From: Pseudonocardia hierapolitana
GTDB lineage: Bacteria > Actinomycetota > Actinomycetes > Mycobacteriales > Pseudonocardiaceae
NCBI RefSeq assembly: GCF_007994075.1
Contig: NZ_VIWU01000001.1
Span: forward strand, 4,402,001-4,466,000
Direction: 5' to 3'
DNA length: 64,000 nucleotides
Both the position numbers and the translations under genes were made by a program. Below the pieces are notes generated by a model. It saw only the letters and a program-made list of their open reading frames with translations. It was not told the DNA's origin and searched no databases. How positions within the stretch are numbered: the stretch's first letter is position 1; every line of letters begins with the position of its first letter. This document shows, in pieces, positions 12,226 to 24,537 of this stretch.

Positions 12226-12231
12226 TAGCCT
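12226..12231 (+). promoter_or_regulatory. Probable -10 box of leaderless tetR mRNA
   Basis: TAGCCT ends 6 bases before the ATG at 12238, with no Shine-Dalgarno sequence in between. Confidence 0.4.
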
Positions 12232-12237
12232 GCCCGC

Positions 12238-12861
12238 ATGGGGAACCGGGAGGACCTGCTCGCGGGCGCGATCACGTGTCTCGAGGAGAAGGGCTGGGCC
12301 CGCAGCACCGTCCGGGAGATCGCAGCGGCCGCAGGCGTCAGCCACGCCGCGATCGGCTACCACTTCGGATCCCGCGAGGCCCTGCTGACGGCAGCGCTCA
12401 TCCAGGCGATCGACGAGTGGGGCACCGAGACCGGGAACGCGCTCGCCGCGCTCGGTGCGGTGGGGAGCTACGAGGCGTTCTGGGACGAGACGGTGCGCTC
12501 CTACACGACCCACCGCCCGATGTGGCGCGCCACGATCGACGCGCTGCTGCAGGCCGAGCACAACCCCGCTCTGCGGACACAGCTGTCCGACGGGCAGCGG
12601 CAGGGGCGGGAGGGGATCGCAGCGCAACTCCTCGGCATCGACGAGTCCGCGGTCGAGGAGAAGGACGCCCGCACGATCGGTGCCGTGCAGTCGGCCCTGA
12701 TCTCCGGCGTGCTGATGCAGCACCTGCTCGACCCCGACACGGCCCCGACCGGAGCCGAGGTGGTGGCCGGCCTGCGCGCGCTGGCGGCCCTGACCGCCCC
12801 GCACCCGGCAGACGATCGCTCACCCACCCCTTCGCCGCCCACGCGCCCCGCCGACGGGTAG
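12238..12861 (+). CDS. TetR-family transcriptional regulator
   Basis: A 207-residue repressor. The N-terminal helix-turn-helix spans about residues 23-47 ([28 protein letters not shown]), the canonical TetR signature. The C-terminal ligand-binding part is helical and ends in a low-complexity [12 protein letters not shown] tail. The start ATG lies just after a TAGCCT box. It is divergently paired with the flavin monooxygenase gene and its operator array, implying control of that gene and of itself. Confidence 0.92.
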   Translation: MGNREDLLAGAITCLEEKGWARSTVREIAAAAGVSHAAIGYHFGSREALLTAALIQAIDEWGTETGNALAALGAVGSYEAFWDETVRSYTTHRPMWRATIDALLQAEHNPALRTQLSDGQRQGREGIAAQLLGIDESAVEEKDARTIGAVQSALISGVLMQHLLDPDTAPTGAEVVAGLRALAALTAPHPADDRSPTPSPPTRPADG

Positions 12862-12970
12862 CGCGCGCCGCGGGGACGAACTGGATCGCGCTCGCACCGG
12901 TGCCGATCACGGCGACCCGCCTGCCGGCGAGGTCGACGTCGTGGTCCCACTCGGCCCGCTCGCTGGGCCC
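12862..12970 (-). pseudogene. Flavin-containing monooxygenase remnant, NADPH-binding core
   Basis: In one reverse-strand frame this short stretch reads [20 protein letters not shown] and then ASAIQFVP. This is the segment of Baeyer-Villiger/FMO enzymes leading into the second Rossmann motif (GTGASA). Only about 35 residues survive; both flanks diverge from the family. The esterase gene runs into it in a different frame, giving that protein a Gly/Ser/Pro-rich tail. It is distinct in position from the C-terminal remnant at 6945-7455 and may come from the same ancestral gene. Confidence 0.7.
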
Positions 12971-13908
12971 CCGGCGCAGTCAGAACGCATCGCCGCCCCG
13001 AGCGCGGCGACCGCCTCGTCGGCCTCGCGCAGCATCCCGGCGAACACCGGGAAGGCGTGCCACAGACCCTCGGCGCGCAGGTAGTCGACGCGGCTGCCCG
13101 CGGCCCGTATCCGCGCCACCAGGGTGTCGGAGTCGCCGAGCAGGACCTCGTCGCCGCCCGCGATCACGTGTACCGGCGGGAGGCCGGCCAGGTCGGCGTC
13201 GAGCGGCCGCAGCACCGTGTCGATCTGCCTCTTGTCGATCTGCCCCTGCTCCGCTCCGGCGGCTCGCGGGCCCGCGACGCCCAAGTACCGGTCGACGGCG
13301 TCCGGGAGCCAGTTCGGGTCGAGCATGGCGTCGGTGCCGGCGTTGACCGCGAGCAGCGGCGAGGTGAGGTCGAGGTCCAGCCACGGGGAGATCAACCCGA
13401 TCGACCCCGGCAGCTCCTCGCCCGCCGCGCGCAGCCGCAGCACCAGTGCCATGACGAGTCCACCGCCCGCGGAATCACCGGCCACCGCGATGCGTTGAGG
13501 TGGGTGTCCTGCGTCGCGCAGGGCCAGGTAGGCGCTCACCACGTCGTCCACGGCGGCGGGGTAGGGGTGTTCCGGTGCCAGCCGGTAGACCGGCAGGTGC
13601 ACGGGAGCGCCCGCGGCCCGGCTCAGGTGCGCGGCGAGCGCGCGGTGCGAGGCCGGTGAACCGGTCTGGTAGCCGCCGCCGTGCACGTACAGCACCTGGT
13701 GCGGTCCGGCGGCCTCGCGTGTCGCCACCCGTTCGGTGGGTACTCCGCCGAGCGTGCCGCGGCTGCGGCGGGTGCCGCGCGGGAGGGGCACGACACGACC
13801 GGTGACGTCCAGCAGCGGGCGTCGCAGGACGAGCGGGAACCGAGGGGAGAGCAGTGGACGCACGACGCCGCGGGTGAGCTGCCGGACGACGCGACGGGGC
13901 AACCGCAT
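12907..13908 (-). CDS. Alpha/beta hydrolase fold-3 esterase/lipase (HSL family)
   Basis: A 333-residue hydrolase of the hormone-sensitive-lipase type. The oxyanion motif HGGG is at residues 76-79 and the nucleophile elbow GDSAGGG at 144-150 (Ser146). A later Asp ([12 protein letters not shown]) and His (LWHAFPVF) complete the triad. The ATG at 13908 is chosen because the longer upstream frame has no family similarity. The last ~20 residues ([11 protein letters not shown]...) are read out of frame from a monooxygenase remnant, so the original stop was probably lost. In relatives this esterase often pairs with a Baeyer-Villiger monooxygenase. Confidence 0.85.
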   Translation of the reverse strand: MRLPRRVVRQLTRGVVRPLLSPRFPLVLRRPLLDVTGRVVPLPRGTRRSRGTLGGVPTERVATREAAGPHQVLYVHGGGYQTGSPASHRALAAHLSRAAGAPVHLPVYRLAPEHPYPAAVDDVVSAYLALRDAGHPPQRIAVAGDSAGGGLVMALVLRLRAAGEELPGSIGLISPWLDLDLTSPLLAVNAGTDAMLDPNWLPDAVDRYLGVAGPRAAGAEQGQIDKRQIDTVLRPLDADLAGLPPVHVIAGGDEVLLGDSDTLVARIRAAGSRVDYLRAEGLWHAFPVFAGMLREADEAVAALGAAMRSDCAGGPASGPSGTTTSTSPAGGSP

Positions 13909-14060
13909 ACCGGACGGTAACTTGCACCGCACGTGGAGGGAACGCCCCGGTGACCTGCGACGAGCGGGGGCTGGGAAGCGGCGAGCGGGCGTGTCCCCTT
14001 GCGGCGGCGGCGTCGGTGAGGCACTCTGCCGATACCGACAGGCGCTGTCCAGGACCCGTT

Positions 14061-14090
14061 TTGACCCCTCTCCGACGGGGCGGGTAACCT
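14061..14090 (+). promoter_or_regulatory. Promoter of the rpsL-rpsG-fusA-tuf operon
   Basis: TTGACC (14061-14066), an 18-base spacer and TAACCT (14085-14090): a good match to a housekeeping sigma promoter, about 240 bases upstream of rpsL. Confidence 0.6.
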
Positions 14091-14213
14091 GTTGTCTTGC
14101 GCTCGGCCACGGTCGGGCCAATCTGCGTGCCTGGTGGTCGTTGGCCTCGGGGTGCGCGGGCCCTGGCCCCCGTGAGGTCCCCCGATCTCATTGCTCGGTG
14201 CCCGGGTAGCAGT

Positions 14214-14245
14214 ACGCCCGACCTCGGGACACGCCCGACCTCGGG
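14214..14245 (+). repeat. Tandem 15-nt repeat in the rpsL leader
   Basis: ACGCCCGACCTCGGG occurs at 14214-14228 and 14231-14245. The second copy lies within GACACGCCCGACCTCG, which recurs exactly in the rpsJ leader (18804-18819). Confidence 0.7.
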
Positions 14246-14330
14246 GGCCGGGTAGCCCGCACGAGCAACCCAGAACTACCGCTCCACAACGAAGCTCCAA
14301 GAACCACCGACGGGAAGAAGCAGACGGTTC

Positions 14331-14705
14331 ATGCCCACGATCCAGCAGCTGGTCCGCAAGGGCCGTCAGGACAAGGTCGGCAAGACCAAGACCGCAGCGC
14401 TCAAGGGGAGCCCGCAGCGGCGCGGCGTGTGCACCCGCGTGTACACCACCACGCCGAAGAAGCCGAACTCCGCGCTGCGCAAGGTGGCGCGCGTGCGGCT
14501 CTCCAGCGACATCGAGGTCACGGCCTACATCCCGGGTGAGGGGCACAACCTCCAGGAGCACTCGATCGTGCTGGTGCGCGGTGGCCGGGTGAAGGACCTG
14601 CCGGGTGTCCGCTACAAGATCATCCGCGGTTCGCTGGACACCCAGGGTGTCCGCAACCGCAAGCAGTCCCGCAGCCGCTACGGCGCGAAGAAGGAGAAGA
14701 GCTGA
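14331..14705 (+). CDS. rpsL: 30S ribosomal protein S12
   Basis: S12 sits at the decoding centre of the small subunit. It has 124 residues, the standard length, with the signature [10 protein letters not shown]. Lys43 and Lys88, positions mutated in streptomycin-resistant strains, are both wild type here, so no ribosomal streptomycin resistance is predicted from this gene. It is first in the str operon; its stop overlaps the rpsG start by one base (TGATG). Confidence 0.98.
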   Translation: MPTIQQLVRKGRQDKVGKTKTAALKGSPQRRGVCTRVYTTTPKKPNSALRKVARVRLSSDIEVTAYIPGEGHNLQEHSIVLVRGGRVKDLPGVRYKIIRGSLDTQGVRNRKQSRSRYGAKKEKS

Positions 14706-15175
14706 TGCCGCGCAAGGGAGCGGCGCCGAAGCGCCCGCTGGTCTCCGACCCGGTCTACGGTTCCCCGCTGGTCACCCAGCTGGTGAACAAGGTCCTCAAG
14801 GACGGCAAGCGGTCGCTCGCAGAGCGCATCGTCTACGCCGCCCTCGAGGGCACCCGGGAGAAGACCGGCACCGACCCGGTCGTCACGCTCAAGCGCGCCA
14901 TGGACAACGTGAAGCCGGCTCTGGAGGTCAAGAGCCGCCGCGTGGGTGGTGCCACGTACCAGGTGCCGGTCGAGGTCAGGGCCTCCCGGCAGACCACTCT
15001 CGCGCTGCGCTGGCTGGTGAACTTCTCCAAGGCGCGCCGCGAGAAGACGATGGTCGACCGCCTGATGAACGAGCTGCTCGACGCGAGCAACGGGCTGGGC
15101 GCCAGCGTGAAGCGGCGCGAGGACATGCACAAGATGGCGGAGTCCAACAAGGCCTTCGCCCACTACCGCTGGTGA
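14705..15175 (+). CDS. rpsG: 30S ribosomal protein S7
   Basis: S7 nucleates assembly of the 30S head and lines the E site. It has 156 residues, normal length, with the N-terminal MPRKG and the [11 protein letters not shown] loop typical of the family. The start shares a base with the rpsL stop, so the two are translationally coupled. fusA follows after 39 bases. Confidence 0.98.
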   Translation: MPRKGAAPKRPLVSDPVYGSPLVTQLVNKVLKDGKRSLAERIVYAALEGTREKTGTDPVVTLKRAMDNVKPALEVKSRRVGGATYQVPVEVRASRQTTLALRWLVNFSKARREKTMVDRLMNELLDASNGLGASVKRREDMHKMAESNKAFAHYRW

Positions 15176-15214
15176 CGGGCCGATCGTCCGCGCCAATCCG
15201 AGGGAGAATCTGAA

Positions 15215-17314
<2,100 letters not shown>

Positions 17315-17323
17315 ATGGGGTGT

Positions 17324-17348
17324 GCCGCGGGCCGGTAAGGTCCGCGGC
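17324..17348 (+). terminator. Small hairpin between fusA and tuf
   Basis: GCCGCGG (17324-17330) pairs with CCGCGGC (17342-17348) around an 11-base loop. It could attenuate read-through or stabilise the processed mRNA end. Confidence 0.35.
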
Positions 17349-17422
17349 TCATTCCGAGCACCACCCCAAGACCTGCCGTCAGCACGGCGGACAAGAAGAA
17401 ACCAGTCCAGGAGGACCCTGCA

Positions 17423-18616
17423 GTGGCGAAGGCGAAGTTCGAGCGGACCAAGCCGCACGTCAACATCGGCACGATCGGTCACATCGACCACGGCAAGACC
17501 ACGCTGACGGCGGCCATCACCAAGGTTCTGCACGACAAGTACCCGAACCTCAACGAGGCTTCGGCGTTCGACCAGATCGACAAGGCTCCCGAGGAGCGCC
17601 AGCGCGGTATCACCATCTCGATCGCGCACGTCGAGTACCAGACCGAGAAGCGCCACTACGCGCACGTCGACTGCCCTGGTCACGCCGACTACATCAAGAA
17701 CATGATCACCGGTGCCGCCCAGATGGACGGCGCGATCCTGGTGGTCGCCGCCACCGACGGCCCGATGCCGCAGACGCGTGAGCACGTGCTGCTCGCCCGC
17801 CAGGTCGGCGTGCCGTACATCGTGGTGGCCCTGAACAAGGCCGACATGGTCGACGACGAGGAGATCCTCGAGCTCGTCGAGCTGGAGGTCCGGGAGCTGC
17901 TGTCCTCGCAGGAGTACCCGGGCGACGACCTGCCGATCGTCCGCGTCTCGGCGCTCAAGGCGCTCGAGGGCGACAAGGAGTGGGGCGACAAGCTCCTCGA
18001 GCTCATGGACGCGGTCGACGAGTCGATCCCGGAGCCGGAGCGCGACACCGAGAAGCCGTTCCTCATGCCCGTCGAGGACGTCTTCACGATCACCGGTCGC
18101 GGCACCGTGGTCACCGGCCGCATCGAGCGCGGCATCGTCAAGGTGAACGAGACCGTCGAGATCGTGGGTATCCGCGAGAAGTCGACCTCGACCACCGTCA
18201 CCGGTGTCGAGATGTTCCGCAAGATCCTCGACGAGGGTCGTGCGGGCGAGAACGTCGGTCTGCTGCTCCGCGGTGTCAAGCGCGAGGACGTCGAGCGCGG
18301 CCAGGTCGTCGTGAAGCCGGGCTCGATCACCCCGCACACCGAGTTCGAGGGCCAGGTCTACATCCTGTCCAAGGACGAGGGTGGCCGCCACACGCCGTTC
18401 TTCAACAACTACCGTCCGCAGTTCTACTTCCGGACCACGGACGTGACCGGCGTCGTGACGCTGCCTTCGGGCACCGAGATGGTCATGCCCGGCGACAACA
18501 CCTCGATGAGCGTTCAGCTGATCCAGCCGATCGCCATGGAGGAGGGCCTGCAGTTCGCCATCCGCGAGGGTGGTCGGACCGTGGGCGCCGGCCAGGTCAC
18601 CAAGATCAACAAGTAG
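17423..18616 (+). CDS. tuf: Elongation factor Tu
   Basis: The GTPase that delivers aminoacyl-tRNA to the ribosome, 397 residues. The start is GTG with CAGGAGGA upstream. Motifs: GHIDHGKT at residues 19-26, DCPGHADY and NKAD; the C-terminal barrel ends in QVTKINK. It is the last gene of the str operon, 108 bases after fusA. Confidence 0.98.
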   Translation: MAKAKFERTKPHVNIGTIGHIDHGKTTLTAAITKVLHDKYPNLNEASAFDQIDKAPEERQRGITISIAHVEYQTEKRHYAHVDCPGHADYIKNMITGAAQMDGAILVVAATDGPMPQTREHVLLARQVGVPYIVVALNKADMVDDEEILELVELEVRELLSSQEYPGDDLPIVRVSALKALEGDKEWGDKLLELMDAVDESIPEPERDTEKPFLMPVEDVFTITGRGTVVTGRIERGIVKVNETVEIVGIREKSTSTTVTGVEMFRKILDEGRAGENVGLLLRGVKREDVERGQVVVKPGSITPHTEFEGQVYILSKDEGGRHTPFFNNYRPQFYFRTTDVTGVVTLPSGTEMVMPGDNTSMSVQLIQPIAMEEGLQFAIREGGRTVGAGQVTKINK

Positions 18617-18934
18617 CACCCCCCGGTCGAGGGCGCCACATCGACGTGTGGCATCCTTGACGGGTTGCGCGTAGGGCTGCGGCGCGCCCGGACTCCGTCC
18701 CAGGACAAGAGTTCGAGTGCGCCGCACCCACGCCCAGCCCCTGAGCACAGCTACCCCCCAGGGGGACGCAGGCGGCCCGGGGACCGGTATGAGGTCACGG
18801 CGCGACACGCCCGACCTCGTGGACCGGAGCCACCACGAGTGAGACCGCCCAGGCAACAGGTGAGCGCGCTCCTCGGTGTGCAGACCCCGGACTTGCGTAC
18901 AGAAGCGGCAGGAAGAGAAGGACGACCGACGACC
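18617..18934. other. Leader region of the S10 operon
   Basis: About 318 bases without a gene. A small hairpin (GCCACA and TGTGGC) follows tuf. TTGACG lies just after it without an obvious -10 partner. The motif GACACGCCCGACCTCG (18804-18819) is shared with the rpsL leader and is followed by a similar tail (GGACCGGAGCCACCACGAG here, GGCCGGGTAGCCCGCACGAG there). Confidence 0.55.
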
Positions 18935-19240
18935 ATGGCGGGACAAAAGATCCGCATCAGGCTGAAGGCCTATGACCACGAGGCCATCGACGCCTCCGCG
19001 CGCAAGATCGTCGAGACGGTCACCCGCACGGGCGCTCGGGTCGTCGGGCCGGTGCCGCTGCCGACGGAGAAGAACATCTACTGCGTCATCCGCTCGCCGC
19101 ACAAGTACAAGGACTCGCGGGAGCACTTCGAGATGCGCACCCACAAGCGGCTGATCGACATCCTCGACCCGACGCCGAAGACGGTCGACGCGCTGATGCG
19201 CATCGACCTTCCGGCCAGCGTCGACGTCAACATCCAGTAG
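18935..19240 (+). CDS. rpsJ: 30S ribosomal protein S10
   Basis: First gene of the S10 operon. It has 101 residues, beginning [19 protein letters not shown] and containing the S10 signature [10 protein letters not shown]10 is part of the 30S head and also the NusE transcription factor. The ATG at 18935 is chosen over an upstream open frame because it gives the exact family N-terminus and follows AGAAGGACGA. rplC follows after 11 bases. Confidence 0.97.
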   Translation: MAGQKIRIRLKAYDHEAIDASARKIVETVTRTGARVVGPVPLPTEKNIYCVIRSPHKYKDSREHFEMRTHKRLIDILDPTPKTVDALMRIDLPASVDVNIQ

Positions 19241-19251
19241 GGCTTGGACCG

Positions 19252-19905
19252 ATGACCGAACGCAAGATCACCGGGATCCTGGGCACGAAGCTCGGGATGA
19301 CCCAGGTCTTCGACGAGAACAACCGGGTGGTCCCGGTCACCGTGGTCCAGGCGGGCCCGAACGTGGTGACGCAGGTCCGCACGCCGGAGACCGACGGCTA
19401 CACCGCCGTGCAGCTCGCCTACGGGTCGATCGACCCGCGCAAGGTGAACAAGCCGCGCACCGGCCACTTCGGCAAGGCGGGCACCACGCCGCGCCGGCAC
19501 CTGGTCGAGCTGCGTACGGCCGACGCCGGCGAGTACACGGTGGGGCAGGAGATCACCGCCGAGGTGTTCGACGCCGGCGCCGCCGTGGACGTGGTGGGCA
19601 CCAGCAAGGGCAAGGGCACCGCGGGTGTCATGAAGCGCCACGGCTTCAAGGGCCTGGGCAACAGCCACGGCACCCAGCGCAAGCACCGCTCGCCGGGTTC
19701 CATCGGCGGCTGCGCCACGCCCGGTCGGGTCTTCAAGGGCCTGCGCATGGCCGGCCGGATGGGCAACGCGCGCGTCACCACGCAGAACCTCACGGTGCAC
19801 CGCGTGGACACCGACAACGGGCTGCTGCTGATCAAGGGCGCCGTTCCCGGTCCGCGCGGCGGCCTCCTCCTCGTCAAGACGGCCGCGAAGGGTGGTGTGA
19901 AGTGA
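19252..19905 (+). CDS. rplC: 50S ribosomal protein L3
   Basis: L3 helps start 50S assembly and reaches the peptidyl transferase centre. It has 217 residues with the family start [15 protein letters not shown] and the conserved loop [20 protein letters not shown]. Its stop overlaps the GTG of rplD (GTGA), indicating coupling. Confidence 0.97.
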   Translation: MTERKITGILGTKLGMTQVFDENNRVVPVTVVQAGPNVVTQVRTPETDGYTAVQLAYGSIDPRKVNKPRTGHFGKAGTTPRRHLVELRTADAGEYTVGQEITAEVFDAGAAVDVVGTSKGKGTAGVMKRHGFKGLGNSHGTQRKHRSPGSIGGCATPGRVFKGLRMAGRMGNARVTTQNLTVHRVDTDNGLLLIKGAVPGPRGGLLLVKTAAKGGVK

Positions 19906-20822
19906 GCTCCGTCGACGTCCTGTCCCCCGAGGGCACGAAGGGCGGCACCGTCGAGCTGCCCGACCACGTCTTCGACGTCACGGCCAACGTGCCGCTGATG
20001 CACCAGGTCGTGGTGGCCCAGCTGGCGGCGGCCCGCCAGGGCACGCACGACACGAAGACCCGCGGTGAGGTGCGTGGCGGCGGCAAGAAGCCGTACCGCC
20101 AGAAGGGCACCGGCCGCGCCCGCCAGGGTTCGACCCGCGCCCCGCAGTTCGCGGGTGGCGGTGTGGTCCACGGCCCCACGCCGCGGGACTACACGCAGAA
20201 GACCCCGAAGAAGATGAAGGCCGCCGCCCTGCGCGGTGCCCTCTCCGACCGGGCGCGCGCCGGGCTGGTCCACGTCGTCTCCGCGGTCGTCACGGGGGAC
20301 ACCCCGTCCACGAAGTCCGCGCGCAAGGCGATCGAGGCCGTCGCGGGCGAGGCGAAGCGCGTGCTGGTGGTGCTCGGTCGTGACGACGAGACGAGCTGGC
20401 TGTCGCTGCGGAACCTGCCCACGGTGCACCTGATCGCGCCCGACCAGCTCAACACGTACGACGTGCTGGTCAACGACGCGGTGGTGTTCACCCAGGAGGC
20501 GCTCGACGCCTTCCTCGCCGGCCCGATCGCCACGCCGAAGGCGGCGGTCGCCAGGGCCATCGCGCGGGAGAGCGAGGCCGCGTCGCTCGAGAAGGGCGCC
20601 GAGGCCGGGCCGTACGGGCCGCAGAGCCACGCTCCGCTGGCCGACGGCTCGCAGCCGGAGGGCTTCCCCGTGAAGGGCAACGCCGACTCGATGCTCTACC
20701 ACGTGCCGGGCAGCTCGTTCTACGCCCGCACGGAGGCCGAGGTCTGGTTCGCCTCCGCCGAGGCGGCCGAGGCGGCAGGGTTCTCCGCCCCGCCGTCGCA
20801 GCGCAAGGAGGCTGACAAGTGA
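19902..20822 (+). CDS. rplD: 50S ribosomal protein L4 with a C-terminal add-on domain
   Basis: Residues 1 to ~215 are ordinary L4, with the exit-tunnel loop [18 protein letters not shown]. The protein is 306 residues, about 85 longer than typical L4. After a linker, residues 237-306 form a separate small domain containing [16 protein letters not shown] and AEAAEAAGF. The same domain ends ribosomal protein L17 in this genome (171-244), with roughly 49 of 66 aligned residues identical. It resembles a small domain I recall being called the 'sunset' domain in some protein resources. GTG start overlaps rplC; rplW overlaps its stop. Confidence 0.95.
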   Translation: MSSVDVLSPEGTKGGTVELPDHVFDVTANVPLMHQVVVAQLAAARQGTHDTKTRGEVRGGGKKPYRQKGTGRARQGSTRAPQFAGGGVVHGPTPRDYTQKTPKKMKAAALRGALSDRARAGLVHVVSAVVTGDTPSTKSARKAIEAVAGEAKRVLVVLGRDDETSWLSLRNLPTVHLIAPDQLNTYDVLVNDAVVFTQEALDAFLAGPIATPKAAVARAIARESEAASLEKGAEAGPYGPQSHAPLADGSQPEGFPVKGNADSMLYHVPGSSFYARTEAEVWFASAEAAEAAGFSAPPSQRKEADK

Positions 20823-21118
20823 TCCCCGATCCGCGGGACATCCTGCTCGCGCCGGTGGTGTCGGAGAAGAGCTACGGGCTGCTCGAGGAGCGCCAGTACA
20901 CCTTCGTCGTCGCCCCCGACGCGAACAAGACCGAGATCAAGATCGCCGTGGAGAAGGTGTTCGGGGTCAAGGTGCTCAGCGTCAACACGCTGAACCGCCC
21001 GGGCAAGCGCAAGCGCACCCGCACCGGCTACGGCAAGCGCAAGGACACCAAGCGCGCGGTCGTCACGCTCTCCGAGGAGAGCCGGACGATCGACGTGTTC
21101 GGCGGCCGGGCGAGCTGA
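20819..21118 (+). CDS. rplW: 50S ribosomal protein L23
   Basis: L23 sits at the polypeptide exit and docks trigger factor and SRP. It has 99 residues, with family motifs [14 protein letters not shown] and [17 protein letters not shown]. The GTG start overlaps the rplD stop by four bases (GTGA). rplB follows after 16 bases. Confidence 0.97.
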   Translation: MIPDPRDILLAPVVSEKSYGLLEERQYTFVVAPDANKTEIKIAVEKVFGVKVLSVNTLNRPGKRKRTRTGYGKRKDTKRAVVTLSEESRTIDVFGGRAS

Positions 21119-21134
21119 GGGGCTGACGACACAT

Positions 21135-21968
21135 ATGGGCATCCGCAAGTACAAGCCGACGACCCCGGGTCGTCGTGGGTCGAGTGTCTCGGACTTCGCC
21201 GAGATCACGCGTTCGACGCCCGAGAAGTCGCTGATCCGCCCGCTGCACAGCAAGGGCGGCCGCAACGTGCACGGGCGGGTCACCACCCGGCACCAGGGCG
21301 GCGGCCACAAGCGCGCCTACCGCCTGATCGACTTCCGGCGCAACGACAAGGACGGCATCCCGGCCAAGGTCGCTCACATCGAGTACGACCCGAACCGCAC
21401 CAGCCGCATCGCGCTGCTGCACTACGCCGACGGCGAGAAGCGCTACATCATCGCGCCGGCGAAGCTCAAGCAGGGCGACACGGTGGAAGCCGGTCCGCGC
21501 GCCGACATCAAGGTCGGCAACAACCTGCCGCTGCGCAACATCCCCACCGGCACCGTGGTGCACGCGATCGAGCTCCGCCCCGGCGGCGGCGCCAAGATCG
21601 CCCGCTCCGCGGGTTCCAGCGTGCAGCTGGTCGCCAAGGACGGCCCCTACGCGCAGCTGCGCATGCCGTCCGGGGAGATCCGCAACGTCGACGTGCGCTG
21701 CCGCGCCACCGTCGGCGAGGTGGGCAACTCCGAGCACTCCAACATCAACTGGGGCAAGGCGGGCCGGATGCGGTGGAAGGGCAAGCGCCCCACCGTCCGC
21801 GGTGTCGCCATGAACCCGGTCGACCACCCCCACGGTGGTGGTGAGGGGAAGACCTCGGGTGGTCGCCACCCGGTCAACCCCGCGGGCAAGCCCGAGGGCC
21901 GCACCCGCCGCACCAAGCCGTCCGACAAGTTGATCGTTCGCCGGCGTCGCACCGGCAAGAAGCGCTGA
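21135..21968 (+). CDS. rplB: 50S ribosomal protein L2
   Basis: L2 bridges the subunits and supports peptidyl transfer. It has 277 residues, typical length. The C-terminal signature [16 protein letters not shown] contains the conserved histidine of the family, and the protein ends in a basic tail. Start ATG 21135; rpsS follows 15 bases after its stop. Confidence 0.98.
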   Translation: MGIRKYKPTTPGRRGSSVSDFAEITRSTPEKSLIRPLHSKGGRNVHGRVTTRHQGGGHKRAYRLIDFRRNDKDGIPAKVAHIEYDPNRTSRIALLHYADGEKRYIIAPAKLKQGDTVEAGPRADIKVGNNLPLRNIPTGTVVHAIELRPGGGAKIARSAGSSVQLVAKDGPYAQLRMPSGEIRNVDVRCRATVGEVGNSEHSNINWGKAGRMRWKGKRPTVRGVAMNPVDHPHGGGEGKTSGGRHPVNPAGKPEGRTRRTKPSDKLIVRRRRTGKKR

Positions 21969-21983
21969 GCAGGGAGGTAAGAA

Positions 21984-22265
21984 ATGCCGCGCAGCCTGAA
22001 GAAGGGCCCGTTCGTGGACGACCACCTGCTCAAGAAGGTGGACGCCCTCAACGAGTCGGGCAAGAAGACGGTGATCAGGACCTGGTCCCGCCGTTCGACC
22101 ATCATCCCCGACATGATCGGCCACACGATCGCGGTGCACGACGGCCGCAAGCACGTGCCGGTCTTCGTGTCGGACTCGATGGTGGGTCACAAGCTCGGGG
22201 AGTTCGCGCCCACGCGCACCTTCCGGGGCCACATCAAGGACGACCGCAAGGCGCGTAGGCGATGA
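21984..22265 (+). CDS. rpsS: 30S ribosomal protein S19
   Basis: S19 is in the 30S head near the A site. It has 93 residues, beginning [15 protein letters not shown], and contains the family signature around residues 50-75 ([15 protein letters not shown]). The start follows GGGAGG. Unlike the rest of this tightly packed operon, a 103-base repeat-rich gap follows. Confidence 0.97.
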   Translation: MPRSLKKGPFVDDHLLKKVDALNESGKKTVIRTWSRRSTIIPDMIGHTIAVHDGRKHVPVFVSDSMVGHKLGEFAPTRTFRGHIKDDRKARRR

Positions 22266-22345
22266 GCGAGCTTGCGAGCGAATCATCGACACAGCGCCTG
22301 CGCGCAGCGCCCGCCCGAGCTCAGCGAGGGCGTGCGAGGCGCGGG
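22261..22345. repeat. REP-like palindromic element inside the S10 operon
   Basis: The gap between rpsS and rplV contains GATGAGCGAGC and GCGAGCGAATCATC, an imperfect inverted repeat (GATGA/TCATC outer arms). A second GCGC-rich inverted segment follows. It starts on the rpsS stop codon. The composition and position suggest a small extragenic palindromic element. Confidence 0.5.
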
Positions 22346-22368
22346 CACTGGTAGCAGAGGAGAGAGAA

Positions 22369-22784
22369 GTGGCTGAGACCACCGAAGCCCCTGCCGCCGC
22401 GCCCGCACGGGCGCGCGCGGTGGCGCGGTACGTGCACATGTCGCCCACGAAGGTGCGGCGGGTCGTTGCGCTGATCAAGGACCGCCCGGTCCAGGAGGCA
22501 CTCGACATCCTGCGGTTCTCGCCGCAGGCAGCGGCCCAGCCGCTGTTCAAGGTCGTGGCGAGCGCCGCGGCCAACGCCGAGAACAACCTCGACCTGGACC
22601 CCGACACCCTCGTGGTGGCGGCGGCCTACGCCGACGAGGGCCCGACGCTCAAGCGCATCCGGCCGCGGGCCCAGGGCCGCGCCTACCGGATCCGCAAGCG
22701 CACGAGCCACATCACCGTCGAGGTCGAGTCGCAGCCGGTCAAGGCCGGTCGCGGCGCCCGCGGTGCGAAGGGGAGGACCCGCTG

Positions 22785-22785
<1 letters not shown>
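22369..22785 (+). CDS. rplV: 50S ribosomal protein L22
   Basis: L22 lines the nascent-peptide tunnel. It has 138 residues, with the family segment [16 protein letters not shown] and the tunnel hairpin ending [18 protein letters not shown]. The start is GTG after AGAGGAGAGAGA. Its last base is shared with the ATG of rpsC. Confidence 0.97.
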
Positions 22786-23603
<818 letters not shown>

Positions 23604-23606
23604 CCC

Positions 23607-24026
23607 ATGCTGATCCCACGCAAGGTCAAGCACCGCAAGCAGCACCGTCCGCACCGCACCGGCATGGCGACCGGCGGCACGCGGGTGACCTTCGGCGACT
23701 TCGGCATCCAGGCGCTCGAGCCTGCCTACATCACCAACCGGCAGATCGAGTCCGCCCGTATCGCCATCAACCGGCACATCCGCCGTGGCGGCAAGGTCTG
23801 GATCAACGTCTTCCCGGACCGCCCGCTCACCAAGAAGCCCGCCGAGACCCGCATGGGTTCCGGCAAGGGTTCGCCGGAGAAGTGGGTCGCCAACATCAAG
23901 CCCGGCCGGGTCGTGTTCGAGATGAGCTACCCGAACGAGCAGACGGCTCGTGAGGCGCTGCGTCGCGCGATCCACAAGCTGCCGATGAAGTGCCGGATCG
24001 TGACCCGTGAAGGTGGTGACATCTGA
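23607..24026 (+). CDS. rplP: 50S ribosomal protein L16
   Basis: L16 helps position tRNA in the A site of the large subunit. It has 139 residues, starting [14 protein letters not shown], with the signature [19 protein letters not shown]. Its stop overlaps the rpmC start by one base (TGATG). Confidence 0.97.
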   Translation: MLIPRKVKHRKQHRPHRTGMATGGTRVTFGDFGIQALEPAYITNRQIESARIAINRHIRRGGKVWINVFPDRPLTKKPAETRMGSGKGSPEKWVANIKPGRVVFEMSYPNEQTAREALRRAIHKLPMKCRIVTREGGDI

Positions 24027-24271
24027 TGGCCGCAGGCACGACCACCGCTGCCGAGCTGCGTGAGCTCTCCGACGAGGAGCTCGTGCTGCGCGTGCGGGAG
24101 GCCAAGGAGGAGCTGTTCAACCTCCGCTTCCAGATGGCCACCGGGCAGCTGGACAACAACCGGCGGCTGCGTACCGTCCGGCACGACATCGCGCGGATCT
24201 ACACGATCATGCGCGAGCGCGAGCTGGGCCTCTCGGCCGCCCCCGATGAGAACGACGAGGGTGCGGCATGA
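24026..24271 (+). CDS. rpmC: 50S ribosomal protein L29
   Basis: A short two-helix protein at the tunnel exit, 81 residues. It has the family core [20 protein letters not shown] and ends in an acidic tail. It overlaps rplP by one base and rpsQ by four (ATGA), so it is coupled on both sides. Confidence 0.96.
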   Translation: MAAGTTTAAELRELSDEELVLRVREAKEELFNLRFQMATGQLDNNRRLRTVRHDIARIYTIMRERELGLSAAPDENDEGAA

Positions 24272-24537
24272 GTGAGAAGGCTCAGGTCCGCGGGGAGCGC
24301 AAGGTCCGTGAGGGCCTGGTCGTGTCCGACAAGATGGACAAGACCATCGTGGTCGAGCTCGAGGACCGCGTGAAGCACCCGCTGTACGCGAAGGTCATCC
24401 GCCGGACCAGCAAGGTCAAGGCGCACGACGAGGCCAACACGGCCGGGATCGGCGACCGCGTCCGGCTGATGGAGACCCGCCCGCTGTCGGCCACCAAGCG
24501 CTGGCGGCTGGTGGAGATCCTGGAGAAGGCGAAGTGA
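24268..24537 (+). CDS. rpsQ: 30S ribosomal protein S17
   Basis: A primary 16S rRNA-binding protein, 89 residues, with the OB-fold motif [17 protein letters not shown] and the signature [18 protein letters not shown]. The ATG overlaps the rpmC stop; the rplN GTG overlaps its own stop. Confidence 0.97.
   Translation: MSEKAQVRGERKVREGLVVSDKMDKTIVVELEDRVKHPLYAKVIRRTSKVKAHDEANTAGIGDRVRLMETRPLSATKRWRLVEILEKAK

Larger units (their letters stand above)
13909..14330. other. rpsL operon promoter and leader region
   Basis: About 420 bases with no gene. It contains a promoter at 14061-14090 and a ~240-base leader with a 15-nt direct repeat at 14214-14245. The sequence just before the rpsL start has only a weak purine-rich ribosome binding site (GGGAAGAAG). 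Confidence 0.6.

Noticed and set aside
12907..12985. The Gly/Ser/Pro tail of the esterase as a functional domain
   Set aside because: It is an out-of-frame reading of a monooxygenase remnant and low in complexity.
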